A stretch of DNA of 30,023 nt from an uncultured Methanomicrobiales archaeon (lineage in GTDB: Archaea > Thermoplasmatota > Thermoplasmata > Methanomassiliicoccales > Methanomethylophilaceae). A program made the position numbers and the translations under genes. The DNA is taken from contig CALAVG010000189.1 of NCBI GenBank assembly GCA_937892275.1, forward strand, positions 1 to 30,023, given 5' to 3'. Below the pieces are notes generated by a model. The model was not told where the DNA came from. It worked only from the letters and a program-made list of their open reading frames with translations, and searched no databases. Positions 23,298 to 30,023 of this stretch are shown piece by piece. The number at the start of each line of letters is the position of its first letter. Position 1 is the first letter of the stretch.

Positions 23298-23594
23298 ATG
23301 GTCTCATATTTCCAAGTTTCTGACAGGAACGTCGTGGGCCTGCTGCTGTTGCTGCGCTCCAAGGGTGAGATCACAACTTCTTGCATGACCGAGATTAACC
23401 AATACCACGCTGTGAAGAAAGCCGCAGTAAGACTGCAATCCGCCGGACTGGTGACATCGGAGCAATCCGGTACCCGCATGACAAGGATGCTCTGGAAGCT
23501 CACTCCGGAGGGTTTGGCGGTGGCCAACAGCCTGAATGATGCGGAGAAAGGTCTGAAGAAGGCGTTCGAATTCGAAAAATATTATAAAGAGTGA
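23298..23594 (+). CDS. Small winged-helix (MarR-like) transcriptional regulator
   Basis: A 98-residue protein that is almost entirely a winged helix-turn-helix: first helix with NVVGLLLLLRSKGEITTSCM, recognition region AVKKAAVRLQSAGLVTSEQS, wing with RMLWKLTPEGLAVANSL, and a short C-terminal helix (GLKKAFEFEKYY) probably for dimerisation. It resembles MarR-like or HxlR-like single-domain archaeal regulators, with no ligand domain. Target genes are unknown. The tRNA-Gln gene starts 20 bp after its stop, and that gene's likely TATA box lies within the last codons of this gene. Confidence 0.8.
   Translation: MVSYFQVSDRNVVGLLLLLRSKGEITTSCMTEINQYHAVKKAAVRLQSAGLVTSEQSGTRMTRMLWKLTPEGLAVANSLNDAEKGLKKAFEFEKYYKE
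23579..23588 (+). promoter_or_regulatory. TATA box of tRNA-Gln, inside the preceding gene
   Basis: ATATTATAAA is centred about 30 bp before the tRNA 5' end and overlaps codons of the winged-helix gene (EKYYK). This suggests the tRNA is transcribed independently. Confidence 0.45.
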
Positions 23595-23613
23595 GTGAAT
23601 CGGGGAAACTGAT

Positions 23614-23686
23614 AGCCTCGTAGTGTAGTGGTCAATCATTGGAGACTCTGGATCTCCGGACCCAAGTTCGAATCTTGGCGAGGCTA
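23614..23686 (+). tRNA. tRNA-Gln (anticodon CUG)
   Basis: A full cloverleaf is visible: acceptor arms AGCCTCG and CGAGGCT, a D-arm with GTGTAGTGGTCAATCAT, anticodon stem GGAGA/TCTCC with loop CTCTGGA (anticodon CTG at 23648-23650), T-arm CCAAG-TTCGAAT-CTTGG, and discriminator A. CCA is not encoded. The anticodon reads CAG glutamine codons. There is no intron. Confidence 0.96.
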
Positions 23687-23747
23687 CTCTTCATCCCCAT
23701 TCCAAGTATCTCTTCACCTGGTCAATTCTTCATATCCTGCGACCGCT

Positions 23748-23757
23748 GGTTATATTA
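23748..23757 (+). promoter_or_regulatory. TATA box of purP
   Basis: GGTTATATTA is centred 28 bp upstream of the ATG at 23781, supporting a leaderless purP message separate from the tRNA. Confidence 0.6.
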
Positions 23758-23780
23758 CTCTATGCGCGTTATATCTCAGC

Positions 23781-24938
23781 ATGATAAGCAGAGACGAGGT
23801 TCTTGGTAACCTTGAGAAAATCGATCTCAAGAACGCCAAGATCGGAGTTGTCGGGTCCCATTCGGGTCTCGATACATGTGACGGTGCGAAATCCGAGGGA
23901 TTCAAGACCGTTGCAATCTGTCAGGAAGGCAGGGATTCCCCCTTCACCAGATACTACAAGACCATCTACGACGAGAAGGGTAACCTCAGAAGGGGTACCG
24001 TGGATGAGTCCGTCGTACTGAACAAGTACAGCAGCATCCTCAAACCCGAGGTGCAGAACGACCTCCTGAAGAGGAACGTCCTCTTCGTTCCCAACAGGTC
24101 CTTCGTGTCCTACTGCGGCATCGATGCCGTAGAGAACGATTTCAAACTCCCCATGGTCGGAAGCAGGAATCTCCTGAGGTCAGAGGAGAGGGGAGATCCC
24201 AAAGATTACTACTGGATCCTCAACGAGGCCGGACTCCCCTTCCCCAAGAAGGTCGAGAAGCCCGAGGACATCGACGGACTCACCATCATCAAGGTCCACC
24301 ACAAGGTCAAGAAGCTGGAGAGGGGATTCTTCACAGCCAAGGACTACGACCAGTTCGTGGAGAAATCCCAGGAACTGATCAAGCAGGGGGTCATCGAACC
24401 CGATTTCCTTAAGGATGCGAGGATGGAACAGTACATCATCGGTCCCGTGTTCAACCTGGACTTCTTCTACTCCCCCCTGGAGGAGAAAGGAGAGAAGCTG
24501 GAACTCCTAGGAATCGACTGGAGGTTCGAATCCTCACTCGACGGATACTGCAGGCTTCCCGGAAAACAACAGGTCGAGCTCGAAGAGGATGGGATCATCC
24601 CCGAGTACACAGTGTGCGGTCACAACTCCGCTACACTCAGGGAATCGCTCCTGCCCAAGGCGTACGAGCTCGCAGAGAAGTACGTCGAGGCAACGAAGAA
24701 GTTCTACGACCCCGGTATCATCGGACCCTTCTGTCTGCAGACCTGCGTCGACAAGGACCTTCACTTCCACATCTACGACGTTGCTCCCCGTATCGGAGGA
24801 GGTACGAACGTGCACATGTCCGTCGGACACCCCTATGGTAACTCGCTCTGGAGGCAGGAGATGTCCTCCGGTAAGAGGCTCGCCATGGAAATCAGAAGGG
24901 CGATTGATGAGGAACGCGTCGAGGAGATAGTAACATGA
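23781..24938 (+). CDS. purP: FAICAR synthetase, formate-dependent (PurP)
   Basis: PurP makes FAICAR from AICAR, formate and ATP, the archaeal replacement for the folate-dependent PurH transformylase step of IMP synthesis. The 385-residue ATP-grasp protein shows the family's start (IGVVGSHSGLDTCDGAKSEG), the central NRSFVSYCGID and PMVGSRNLLRSEER, and the C-terminal IYDVAPRIGGGTNVHM with Mg/ATP-binding residues. Length and start fit other archaeal PurP. The next gene overlaps by 4 bp (ATGA), so the two are probably co-translated. Confidence 0.97.
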   Translation: MISRDEVLGNLEKIDLKNAKIGVVGSHSGLDTCDGAKSEGFKTVAICQEGRDSPFTRYYKTIYDEKGNLRRGTVDESVVLNKYSSILKPEVQNDLLKRNVLFVPNRSFVSYCGIDAVENDFKLPMVGSRNLLRSEERGDPKDYYWILNEAGLPFPKKVEKPEDIDGLTIIKVHHKVKKLERGFFTAKDYDQFVEKSQELIKQGVIEPDFLKDARMEQYIIGPVFNLDFFYSPLEEKGEKLELLGIDWRFESSLDGYCRLPGKQQVELEEDGIIPEYTVCGHNSATLRESLLPKAYELAEKYVEATKKFYDPGIIGPFCLQTCVDKDLHFHIYDVAPRIGGGTNVHMSVGHPYGNSLWRQEMSSGKRLAMEIRRAIDEERVEEIVT

Positions 24939-25564
24939 AGACCAAAGCGGTGTTCGCGATAGCACTGATGCTCGCAGTATCCTTCGCCATGGCCATCCCC
25001 GCGGATGATGACAGCGATGCTATGGCTTCTGGCTTTAGCCTCGAGGGAGGGAACAAGATCTCGATCGAAAGAGGAGACGCCATCACCCTCCATATCAACT
25101 ACGAATCCGACTCCAACACAACGCTCCGTGTCGTCATTACCGACAAATCCCAGCCTCAGGCTGACCCCGTATTCAAAGAGAACATGGGGTTCAAGGCCGG
25201 AGGAGGCACACTGGATGTCACCTACACCTACGACAAGGGCGACTCACCCGTGTACATGAAGATCGCATTCATCCAGGGATCCCTGGAGGTAGATCACATC
25301 TACTACGAGGTCAACTACACCTCGTCCATCTGGAGCAACCCTGCACTCTATGTGGCCATCATCATCGTCGTGGTCCTGATCATCATATTCATCGTGTACA
25401 AGTCCCGTACCGCGCCCAAGAAAGACAGGAACACCCTGACCTTCGAGCAGATCGAGGCGGAGAGGCAGGCCCAGAGGAGCGCGGCTGCGCCCAAGAAGGA
25501 AGCACCTTCCGCAGCCAAATCCGAGAGGCAGAAGTACCTTTCCTCGAAGAGGAAGAAAGAATGA
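24935..25564 (+). CDS. Secreted, C-terminally anchored protein of unknown function
   Basis: A 209-residue protein with a signal peptide (MKTKAVFAIALMLAVSFAMA, probable cleavage near residue 20-23), an extracellular beta-rich domain (about 30-125), one transmembrane helix (ALYVAIIIVVVLIIIFIVY, about 136-154) and a highly basic cytoplasmic tail rich in Lys, Arg, Ala and Gln (about 155-209). No known domain is recognised. Its topology, exterior domain and charged tail, resembles a sensor or surface-structure anchor, but this is only a shape argument. Its start codon overlaps the purP stop (ATGA), although the two have no obvious functional link. Confidence 0.8.
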   Translation: MKTKAVFAIALMLAVSFAMAIPADDDSDAMASGFSLEGGNKISIERGDAITLHINYESDSNTTLRVVITDKSQPQADPVFKENMGFKAGGGTLDVTYTYDKGDSPVYMKIAFIQGSLEVDHIYYEVNYTSSIWSNPALYVAIIIVVVLIIIFIVYKSRTAPKKDRNTLTFEQIEAERQAQRSAAAPKKEAPSAAKSERQKYLSSKRKKE

Positions 25565-25570
25565 TCTTAA

Positions 25571-25594
25571 GGCGGGGAGACCCGCCTCTTTTTC
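25571..25594 (+). terminator. Terminator after the purP operon
   Basis: Perfect 6-bp stem GGCGGG/CCCGCC with loop GAGA, followed directly by TCTTTTTC. This is the clearest intrinsic-type terminator in the window. Confidence 0.8.
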
Positions 25595-25791
25595 ATATCG
25601 ATTAAGAAGAATCCCGGGATCGCTCCCGGAAATGATTTCTATTGACGCTAAGGCCCATCCCATAGGCTTCCTTCACTCAGGAGTGTCGTTGACCTCTCCC
25701 TTCCGGTAGAACCAGGTCCTGCATACTTCATAGGGGAGCCTCCCTTCTTGATATTGTATCGGGGGGTCACCCCCTTCCGACTGATGAAGTT
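25595..25791. other. Intergenic stretch with hairpins and a possible coding remnant
   Basis: No full gene is seen. CCGGGA/TCCCGG (25614-25629, loop TCGC) is followed on the minus strand by ATTCTTCTT, like a terminator for leftward transcription. Between it and the GNAT gene, one minus-strand frame (about 25673-25750) encodes roughly 24 residues ending LPYEVCRTWFYRKGE...TPE with codon choice typical of this genome, but with no start codon. It may be the tail of a lost gene. Confidence 0.4.
25762..25774 (-). terminator. Hairpin after the GNAT gene
   Basis: GGGGG/CCCCC stem with loop TCA, about 18 nt past the GNAT stop on the minus strand. The following sequence is not a U-tract, so this is a tentative end of the prf1-argS-GNAT operon. 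Confidence 0.45.
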
Positions 25792-26292
25792 TCAAAGTTT
25801 CAGTTTGGGGTCCCTCAGGTCCATCAGCGCCACTTCGCGCCTGTCCATGAAGAATCCCACCTTCTTGTGAAGGAGTATCGACGGTGCGTTGTCCTCCTGG
25901 ATCATGGCGTGTGCGACGGTGCATCCCATCTCGCGGCCCTTCTTCACGCACTCCCTGAGGAGCTGATATCCGATCATGTTGCGCCTGAAGTAAGGGTGGA
26001 CACCCATGTTCTCAATCCAGAGGAGGTTATCCTCGTCGCAGATGTGGTGGAGGATCTGTGCGAAGATGAATCCGACGACCTCTCCGTCCTCGACGGCCAC
26101 GAAGCTGACTCCGCTGTCCAGATACGCCTTGAAATGGTTCTTGCTGCTGGCCCCAAGGTTGTCCTTCCACTCTTGGGGGAGGTCCTCCCATTTGTTCTCG
26201 ATGGTGGCGGCGAAGTACTCCTTGATGCAGGATATCTCCAAATCGCGGACACCCTCGATGTCCTTGACCTTCAGCTGACGGATCTCCGTCAT
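25792..26292 (-). CDS. GNAT-family N-acetyltransferase
   Basis: A 166-residue acetyl-CoA-dependent acetyltransferase. The fold is clear: strand VSFVAVEDGEVVGFIFAQIL, the acetyl-CoA pyrophosphate-binding region VHPYFRRNMIGYQLL (a variant of the usual RxxGxG/A), and the C-terminal APSILLHKKVGFFMDRREV pattern seen in RimI-like enzymes. The substrate is unknown; a ribosomal or other protein N-terminus is possible given the operon with argS and prf1, but this is inference. The ATG at 26292 lies 2 bp after the argS stop; the frame is open further upstream, but that part overlaps argS. Confidence 0.88.
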   Translation of the reverse strand: MTEIRQLKVKDIEGVRDLEISCIKEYFAATIENKWEDLPQEWKDNLGASSKNHFKAYLDSGVSFVAVEDGEVVGFIFAQILHHICDEDNLLWIENMGVHPYFRRNMIGYQLLRECVKKGREMGCTVAHAMIQEDNAPSILLHKKVGFFMDRREVALMDLRDPKLKL

Positions 26293-26294
26293 CC

Positions 26295-28055
26295 TCACAT
26301 CTCCTCGGGTGCACCCATTCCTAGACAGTCCAGCACATCTGCCAGGACGGTCTTGGCGCATTCCACGAGGGTGAGCCTGGCGTTCCTCTTGTCGTTGGAG
26401 TTGAGGATCGATACTGCGGCATAGTACTGGTTGAATGCGCTCGCGAGCTCGTGTCCGTATGCAGGGAGCATGTGGACCTTCTTCTCGTCTCCTGCCATTC
26501 TCAGCACCTCCTCGTACTTCGACAGGATCTTGATCAGGTTGATCTCCGAAGGCTCCACGAACTTGGATGCATCGGTGTCGTGCTCGAACTCACCTGCCTT
26601 CTTCAGCATGGTGCAAGCCCTGGCGTGAACGTACTGGAGATACGGTCCGGAGTTTCCGTCGAAGTTGAGGGCATCCTCCCACTTGAAGACGAACTGCTTC
26701 TCGGGCTGGACACGGATGATGTTGAACCTGACGGCCGCCACTCCGACGACTTTCGCAATATCCATCATCTTCTCCTCGGACATTCCCTCGCGCCTTTTCT
26801 TAATCTCCTCGTAGGCACGTGCGATAGCCTCGTCGATCAGATCGTCGAGGTATACGACCACACCCTTCCTGGTGGACATCTTACCTTCGGGAAGGGATAC
26901 GAATGCGTAGAACAACGGATCAGGCAGCTTTTCGAATCCCATGATCTCCAATGCGGAGCAGAGTTGCTTGGAACCGAGCTTCTGATCCTCTCCGAGAACG
27001 TCGATGAGCCTGTCGGCCCTGGTGAACTTGTCCTGGTGGTATGCAAGGTCACGTGTGGTGTACAGCGTGGTACCGTCCGACCTTGTGAATGTGAATTTGG
27101 TGTTCTTACCCTGGACCCCGAAATCCTTCAGGTCAACGTACCATGCGCCGTCGTCGGTCTGACCGGCATACTTGGATGCCTTCAGCTTCTCCACGATGGC
27201 CTTGGCGGAACCGTCCGCGATGTACTGGGATTCCCATGTGTACCTGTCGAGGACCACGTTGATCTGTCCGAGGGTCTCCCTGAGGCCGTCGAGCATTATC
27301 TCCGCAGTATGCCTGACGGTGTCGATGACCTCCTTGTCCCCCTGCTCGAATCTCCTCATCATGTCGGAGATCTCCTCCTGGACGGCGGGATCGGATTCCA
27401 TCAGCTTGTTGGCCACACGGTACTTGGCGACGAGCCTGTGATCGGTCTTGTCCCTCTCCTTCTCGTTCTGGCCGATCTCCTTCATGTGCTCCTCGGAGTT
27501 CTTCGCCGCATCCTCGTCGGATACGTTGTTGACTCCCCAGGTGAGGACGACGACCTGCTTTCCCACGTCGTTGACGTAGTACTCGGTGGTCACATCGTGT
27601 CCGCACCTCTTCAGGCATCTCGCCAAGGTGTCCCCGATGATCGGGTTGCGAGCCCTTCCCACATGAATGGGTCCGGTGGGGTTGGTGGAGGTGTGCTCCA
27701 CGTTGTATCTGATGCCGGACTTGGGCATGGAACCGTAGCACAGTCCGCACCTGATGATCTCGTCCAGGGTGGACTTGATCAGCGCCTCCGGGTCTATATT
27801 GAAATTGAGGAAACCGTTGACCGATGCGACCTTTGAGATCAGTCCTGCGGGCTTTATCCTGGATGCGAGGTCGTCGGCTATGGCCCGGGGTGCCTTCCTT
27901 AGCGCCTTGGCCAGAGGGAAACATGGAACGGCCATGTCGACACCTTCCATCGTGGATGACTCCACGACGAAATCGATGCCCTCGGAGCCCATGTCCTTCA
28001 ATGCTGCAGAGACCTTCTCGCGGATCTCGTTCTGGAAATCGTCCGTTATCGTCAT
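26295..28055 (-). CDS. argS: Arginyl-tRNA synthetase
   Basis: Class I synthetase charging tRNA-Arg. The 586-residue protein has the N-terminal Arg-tRNA-synthetase domain (about 1-85), the signature NVEHTSTNPTGPIHVGRARN containing the HIGH-equivalent HVGR (131-134), KMSTRKG (392-398) as the KMSKS motif, and a C-terminal anticodon-binding DALR domain with FNQYYAAVSILNS. Length is normal. The ATG at 28055 starts 4 bp after the prf1 stop; GTGAT at that stop probably serves as ribosome-binding site. It is the middle gene of prf1-argS-GNAT. Confidence 0.97.
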   Translation of the reverse strand: MTITDDFQNEIREKVSAALKDMGSEGIDFVVESSTMEGVDMAVPCFPLAKALRKAPRAIADDLASRIKPAGLISKVASVNGFLNFNIDPEALIKSTLDEIIRCGLCYGSMPKSGIRYNVEHTSTNPTGPIHVGRARNPIIGDTLARCLKRCGHDVTTEYYVNDVGKQVVVLTWGVNNVSDEDAAKNSEEHMKEIGQNEKERDKTDHRLVAKYRVANKLMESDPAVQEEISDMMRRFEQGDKEVIDTVRHTAEIMLDGLRETLGQINVVLDRYTWESQYIADGSAKAIVEKLKASKYAGQTDDGAWYVDLKDFGVQGKNTKFTFTRSDGTTLYTTRDLAYHQDKFTRADRLIDVLGEDQKLGSKQLCSALEIMGFEKLPDPLFYAFVSLPEGKMSTRKGVVVYLDDLIDEAIARAYEEIKKRREGMSEEKMMDIAKVVGVAAVRFNIIRVQPEKQFVFKWEDALNFDGNSGPYLQYVHARACTMLKKAGEFEHDTDASKFVEPSEINLIKILSKYEEVLRMAGDEKKVHMLPAYGHELASAFNQYYAAVSILNSNDKRNARLTLVECAKTVLADVLDCLGMGAPEEM

Positions 28056-28059
28056 GATA

Positions 28060-29289
28060 TCACAGTTTGTACCTGAGGAGCGCTGCGACCCCTCCGAATG
28101 CTTTGAGCAACATATCCCCTTCCTCTGAATCGGGGGAGATGAGTTGAATGCGGGTGCTGTACAGCTCCGCCTTGTTGAAGAAGTCGTCGATGAAGTCCTC
28201 GTCGGCGGTGATCTGGGTGTTGGCACCGCACTCGGGGCACTGGAATTTGCCGTCCGAATCGTTGACGGTCATCTCGTGGACGTGCCCCGCCTGACACTGG
28301 ACAGTGATCCTCCTCTTCTTGATTGAGTCGCTCAGGAGCACCATATCAACAGCACCGGCGTCGAGGCAGTTCCTGACCTCCTGCTCACCGTATGCGGAGA
28401 GACCTCCGTCGGCCTTCCTAATCTCGGTGAAGAGCCTCTGCATGAAGACCTTCTCTCTGGAGAGCTGGAGTCCCGTAAGGATGTTCTGGGAGTTCTGGAC
28501 CAGCTCCCTGAGACCGGATTCGTCTGTGTATCCCGTATCTACGAGAGGAGTGACGACCTTCTTCCTGAGCTCGTGGTGCAGGTACTCCTCCTTGACGAAG
28601 AACTCCTTGGTGTAACCGGGTCCTCCGACCAGGATTCCTAAAAGCTCGGGCCTGTCCAGGAAGTACTCTGTACACTTGTCCGCGACCTTGGTGAAGAACT
28701 CGTGGGCCGCGATCTCGATCAGCCTCTCGAAACGGACCGACGACTGACCTCCCTGGTGGTGCTTGCTCGGAACGAGCGAATCGAAATGCTTCAGCACCTG
28801 GATCCTGCTTCCCGAGAGGATTCCCAATGTGGCCTCTGACCTGTCGATGGTGATCAATCCATAGCACTTCTTGTCTAGCATCATGGATTCCAGGGGCTCG
28901 GTGAAGAAGTCCGAGTCGCACCTGTAAAGGAACGCTGTGATGGGCTCAGGCGGGTGGATGACGTACTGGACCATCTTCGTCTGGTCGCCGGCGCGGGGGA
29001 CCTCGCCGCAGAAGATGACGACGCCGTTCTCCGGGATCGTCTTGAACGTCTTGAGCTTGGCGCCGATGGACTCGATGGCGCCGGTGACGTTCTTCATCGT
29101 GGTCTTGGACTTGATGTTGGTGGCCTGACCCTGCTCCTCGCGGAGGTATGCCGCGACATCGGAGATGGGCTTTCCGAACGGGATGTACACCGAGATGAGC
29201 TCGGTGCCCCTTCCTCGATAATTGCGGATCTCTTCCATCGCTTTCTTGAAATCGTAACGCGCTTTATCCACGGAATTAGTGTTGGCCAT
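28060..29289 (-). CDS. prf1: Peptide chain release factor aRF1
   Basis: aRF1 reads all stop codons and releases the nascent chain in archaea. The 409-residue protein has NIKSK (58-62) and YRCDSDF (YxCxxxF, 122-128) for stop-codon recognition, the GGQ loop in SKHHQGGQSSVRFERL (180-182), and a C-terminal domain with CQAGH and CPECG, a zinc-binding minidomain. In a pyrrolysine-using archaeon this factor competes at TAG; no change in the decoding motifs is evident. The ATG at 29289 follows an AGGTG ribosome-binding site. The reading frame continues upstream for about 600 bp, but that part is opposite pyrH and is not coding. First gene of the operon with argS. Confidence 0.97.
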   Translation of the reverse strand: MANTNSVDKARYDFKKAMEEIRNYRGRGTELISVYIPFGKPISDVAAYLREEQGQATNIKSKTTMKNVTGAIESIGAKLKTFKTIPENGVVIFCGEVPRAGDQTKMVQYVIHPPEPITAFLYRCDSDFFTEPLESMMLDKKCYGLITIDRSEATLGILSGSRIQVLKHFDSLVPSKHHQGGQSSVRFERLIEIAAHEFFTKVADKCTEYFLDRPELLGILVGGPGYTKEFFVKEEYLHHELRKKVVTPLVDTGYTDESGLRELVQNSQNILTGLQLSREKVFMQRLFTEIRKADGGLSAYGEQEVRNCLDAGAVDMVLLSDSIKKRRITVQCQAGHVHEMTVNDSDGKFQCPECGANTQITADEDFIDDFFNKAELYSTRIQLISPDSEEGDMLLKAFGGVAALLRYKL

Positions 29290-29307
29290 TTCTGACACCT
29301 GGTGTAA

Positions 29308-29341
29308 CGATTTTATCCCATACGCGCATGCGTGATAAAAG
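29308..29341. promoter_or_regulatory. prf1/pyrH divergent promoter region with palindrome
   Basis: The 63-bp gap has two TATA-like elements around the palindrome CGCATGCG (29325-29332). CTTTTATCA (minus, about 29333-29341) fits prf1, leaving a leader with AGGTG. TTTTATCCC (plus, about 29311-29319) is about 38 bp before the pyrH ATG. Each box lies on the far side of the palindrome from the gene it would serve, so the transcripts may overlap. Confidence 0.4.
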
Positions 29342-29352
29342 TTGGTACTCAA

Positions 29353-30023
29353 ATGGACAGAGAACTCGTTGTCGTATCGATAGGCGGTTCCATCCTCATC
29401 CCCGGTAAGGATGACGCCGAATTCATCACCAAGCTCGCCGAAATGCTGCGCAGGGTATCCTCCCGCGTGAACGTCGCCGTGGTGTGCGGCGGGGGCAAGA
29501 TCGCCCGCTACTACACCGAGACGGGCAGGGAGCTCGGGGGTTCCGAATACGACCTCGACATGCTCGGCATCGGAGCCACCCGGCTCAACGCCGGACTTCT
29601 GGCACTCGCCCTCGGCGACCTCTCTTCCAAGGACATACCCACCACAGTCGACGCGGCCGCCGACGCCTTCTCGCACGGCAGGATCCTCGTCATGGGAGGG
29701 ACCGAACCCGGTCACACCACCGATGCCGTCGCCACCATGCTCGCCCGCGAGCTCGGGGGCAGGAGGGTGGTGAACGCCACCTCCGTCGACGCGGTCTACT
29801 CCGACGACCCCAGGAAGAACCCCGACGCCGTCCGTTACGACAGGCTCACAATCGACGAACTGGAGAAACTCGTCTACTCCGACCACGGAGCGGGGAAGTC
29901 CAGCGTCTTCGACCCCCTCGGCGTGCAGATCGCCAAGGCCGAGAAGATCGACATCATGATGGTCGACGGCCGCAACCTCGCGGAACTCGAGAAGGCCATC
30001 GCCGGCGACCGCTTCGACGGAAC
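29353..30023 (+). CDS. pyrH: UMP kinase (archaeal PyrH), truncated by the window end
   Basis: Phosphorylates UMP to UDP, first kinase step after pyrimidine synthesis. The visible 223 residues show the amino-acid-kinase fold: VVVSIGGSILIP, VAVVCGGGKIARYYTE, the archaeal UMPK segment MLGIGATRLNAGLLA, GGTEPGHTTDAVATMLA (nucleotide site) and VNATSVDAVYSDDPRK. Archaeal UMP kinases have about 225-230 residues, so only a few C-terminal residues are missing. The start follows the conserved N-terminus and a TATA box about 38 bp upstream. The gene is distinctly richer in GC, with many CGC arginine codons rare in neighbours. Confidence 0.95.
   Translation, partial: MDRELVVVSIGGSILIPGKDDAEFITKLAEMLRRVSSRVNVAVVCGGGKIARYYTETGRELGGSEYDLDMLGIGATRLNAGLLALALGDLSSKDIPTTVDAAADAFSHGRILVMGGTEPGHTTDAVATMLARELGGRRVVNATSVDAVYSDDPRKNPDAVRYDRLTIDELEKLVYSDHGAGKSSVFDPLGVQIAKAEKIDIMMVDGRNLAELEKAIAGDRFDG

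Noticed and set aside
26451..27836. 461-codon open frame on the plus strand opposite argS
   Set aside because: It is a codon-bias shadow: the minus strand encodes a complete arginyl-tRNA synthetase, and the plus-strand translation is rich in Leu/Val/His with no recognisable domain.
29290..29886. N-terminal extension of the prf1 reading frame
   Set aside because: It lies antisense to pyrH. aRF1 is about 410 residues, and the conserved start with a ribosome-binding site is at 29289.
1..30023. CRISPR array, insertion sequence or prophage
   Set aside because: No regularly spaced repeats, terminal inverted repeats with target duplications, or phage structural genes were seen. The only transposase-like gene (210-1097) lacks element ends.

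Overview
The window looks like a gene-dense stretch of the chromosome of a methanogenic archaeon of the order Methanomassiliicoccales, probably a host-associated Methanomethylophilaceae member. The evidence is archaeal core genes (ribosomal protein eS1, release factor aRF1, archaeal UMP kinase, PurP, pyruvoyl-dependent arginine decarboxylase, PAC2), methanogenesis genes (hdrC-hdrB and a hydrogenase maturation protease), CbiZ-type corrinoid salvage, a GlcD-like flavoprotein, and TATA boxes 23-33 bp upstream of most start codons. None of the 27 complete genes ends in TAG (25 TGA, 2 TAA), as expected for a lineage that decodes TAG as pyrrolysine. The genus is inferred; no rRNA is present.

Layout. 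1-3.6 kb: an Rpn/PD-(D/E)XK nuclease-like gene, rps3ae (-), and a cstA-type peptide/carbon-starvation transporter broken by frameshifts and a nonsense codon. 3.7-9.3 kb: a MATE exporter, then hdrC-hdrB (-), a LysR-type regulator (-), a hydrogenase maturation protease (+) and an M16 zinc protease (-). 9.3-11.8 kb: PAC2 protein, pdaD with a coupled zinc-ribbon gene, and an unknown membrane protein. 11.8-17.2 kb: a large PUA/PP-loop/ferredoxin protein and a divergent TetR-MMPL exporter pair with inverted repeats between them. 17.3-22.4 kb: HAD hydrolase, M50 membrane protease, GlcD-like FAD oxidase, and an overlapping pair of CbiZ homologues. 22.5-25.6 kb: adk, a small winged-helix regulator, tRNA-Gln(CUG), purP and a coupled secreted/anchored protein. 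25.8-30.0 kb: the prf1-argS-GNAT operon (-) and, divergently, pyrH, which runs off the window end.

How the genes fit together. HdrB and HdrC are electron-transfer subunits of heterodisulfide reductase. The nearby endopeptidase would process the large subunit of a [NiFe] hydrogenase such as MvhA, which feeds that complex. CbiZ would remodel scavenged corrinoids, needed in quantity by methyltransferases of methyl-reducing methanogens. The rest is housekeeping (purines, UMP, adenylate balance, translation, polyamine precursor) plus two exporters.

The observations most worth following are the CbiZ pair, whose members seem to have kept complementary halves of the family motifs, the PUA/PAPS-reductase/ferredoxin protein, the decayed cstA, and palindromes upstream of pdaD and between tetR and the MMPL gene. 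No CRISPR array, insertion sequence, prophage or rRNA was seen.
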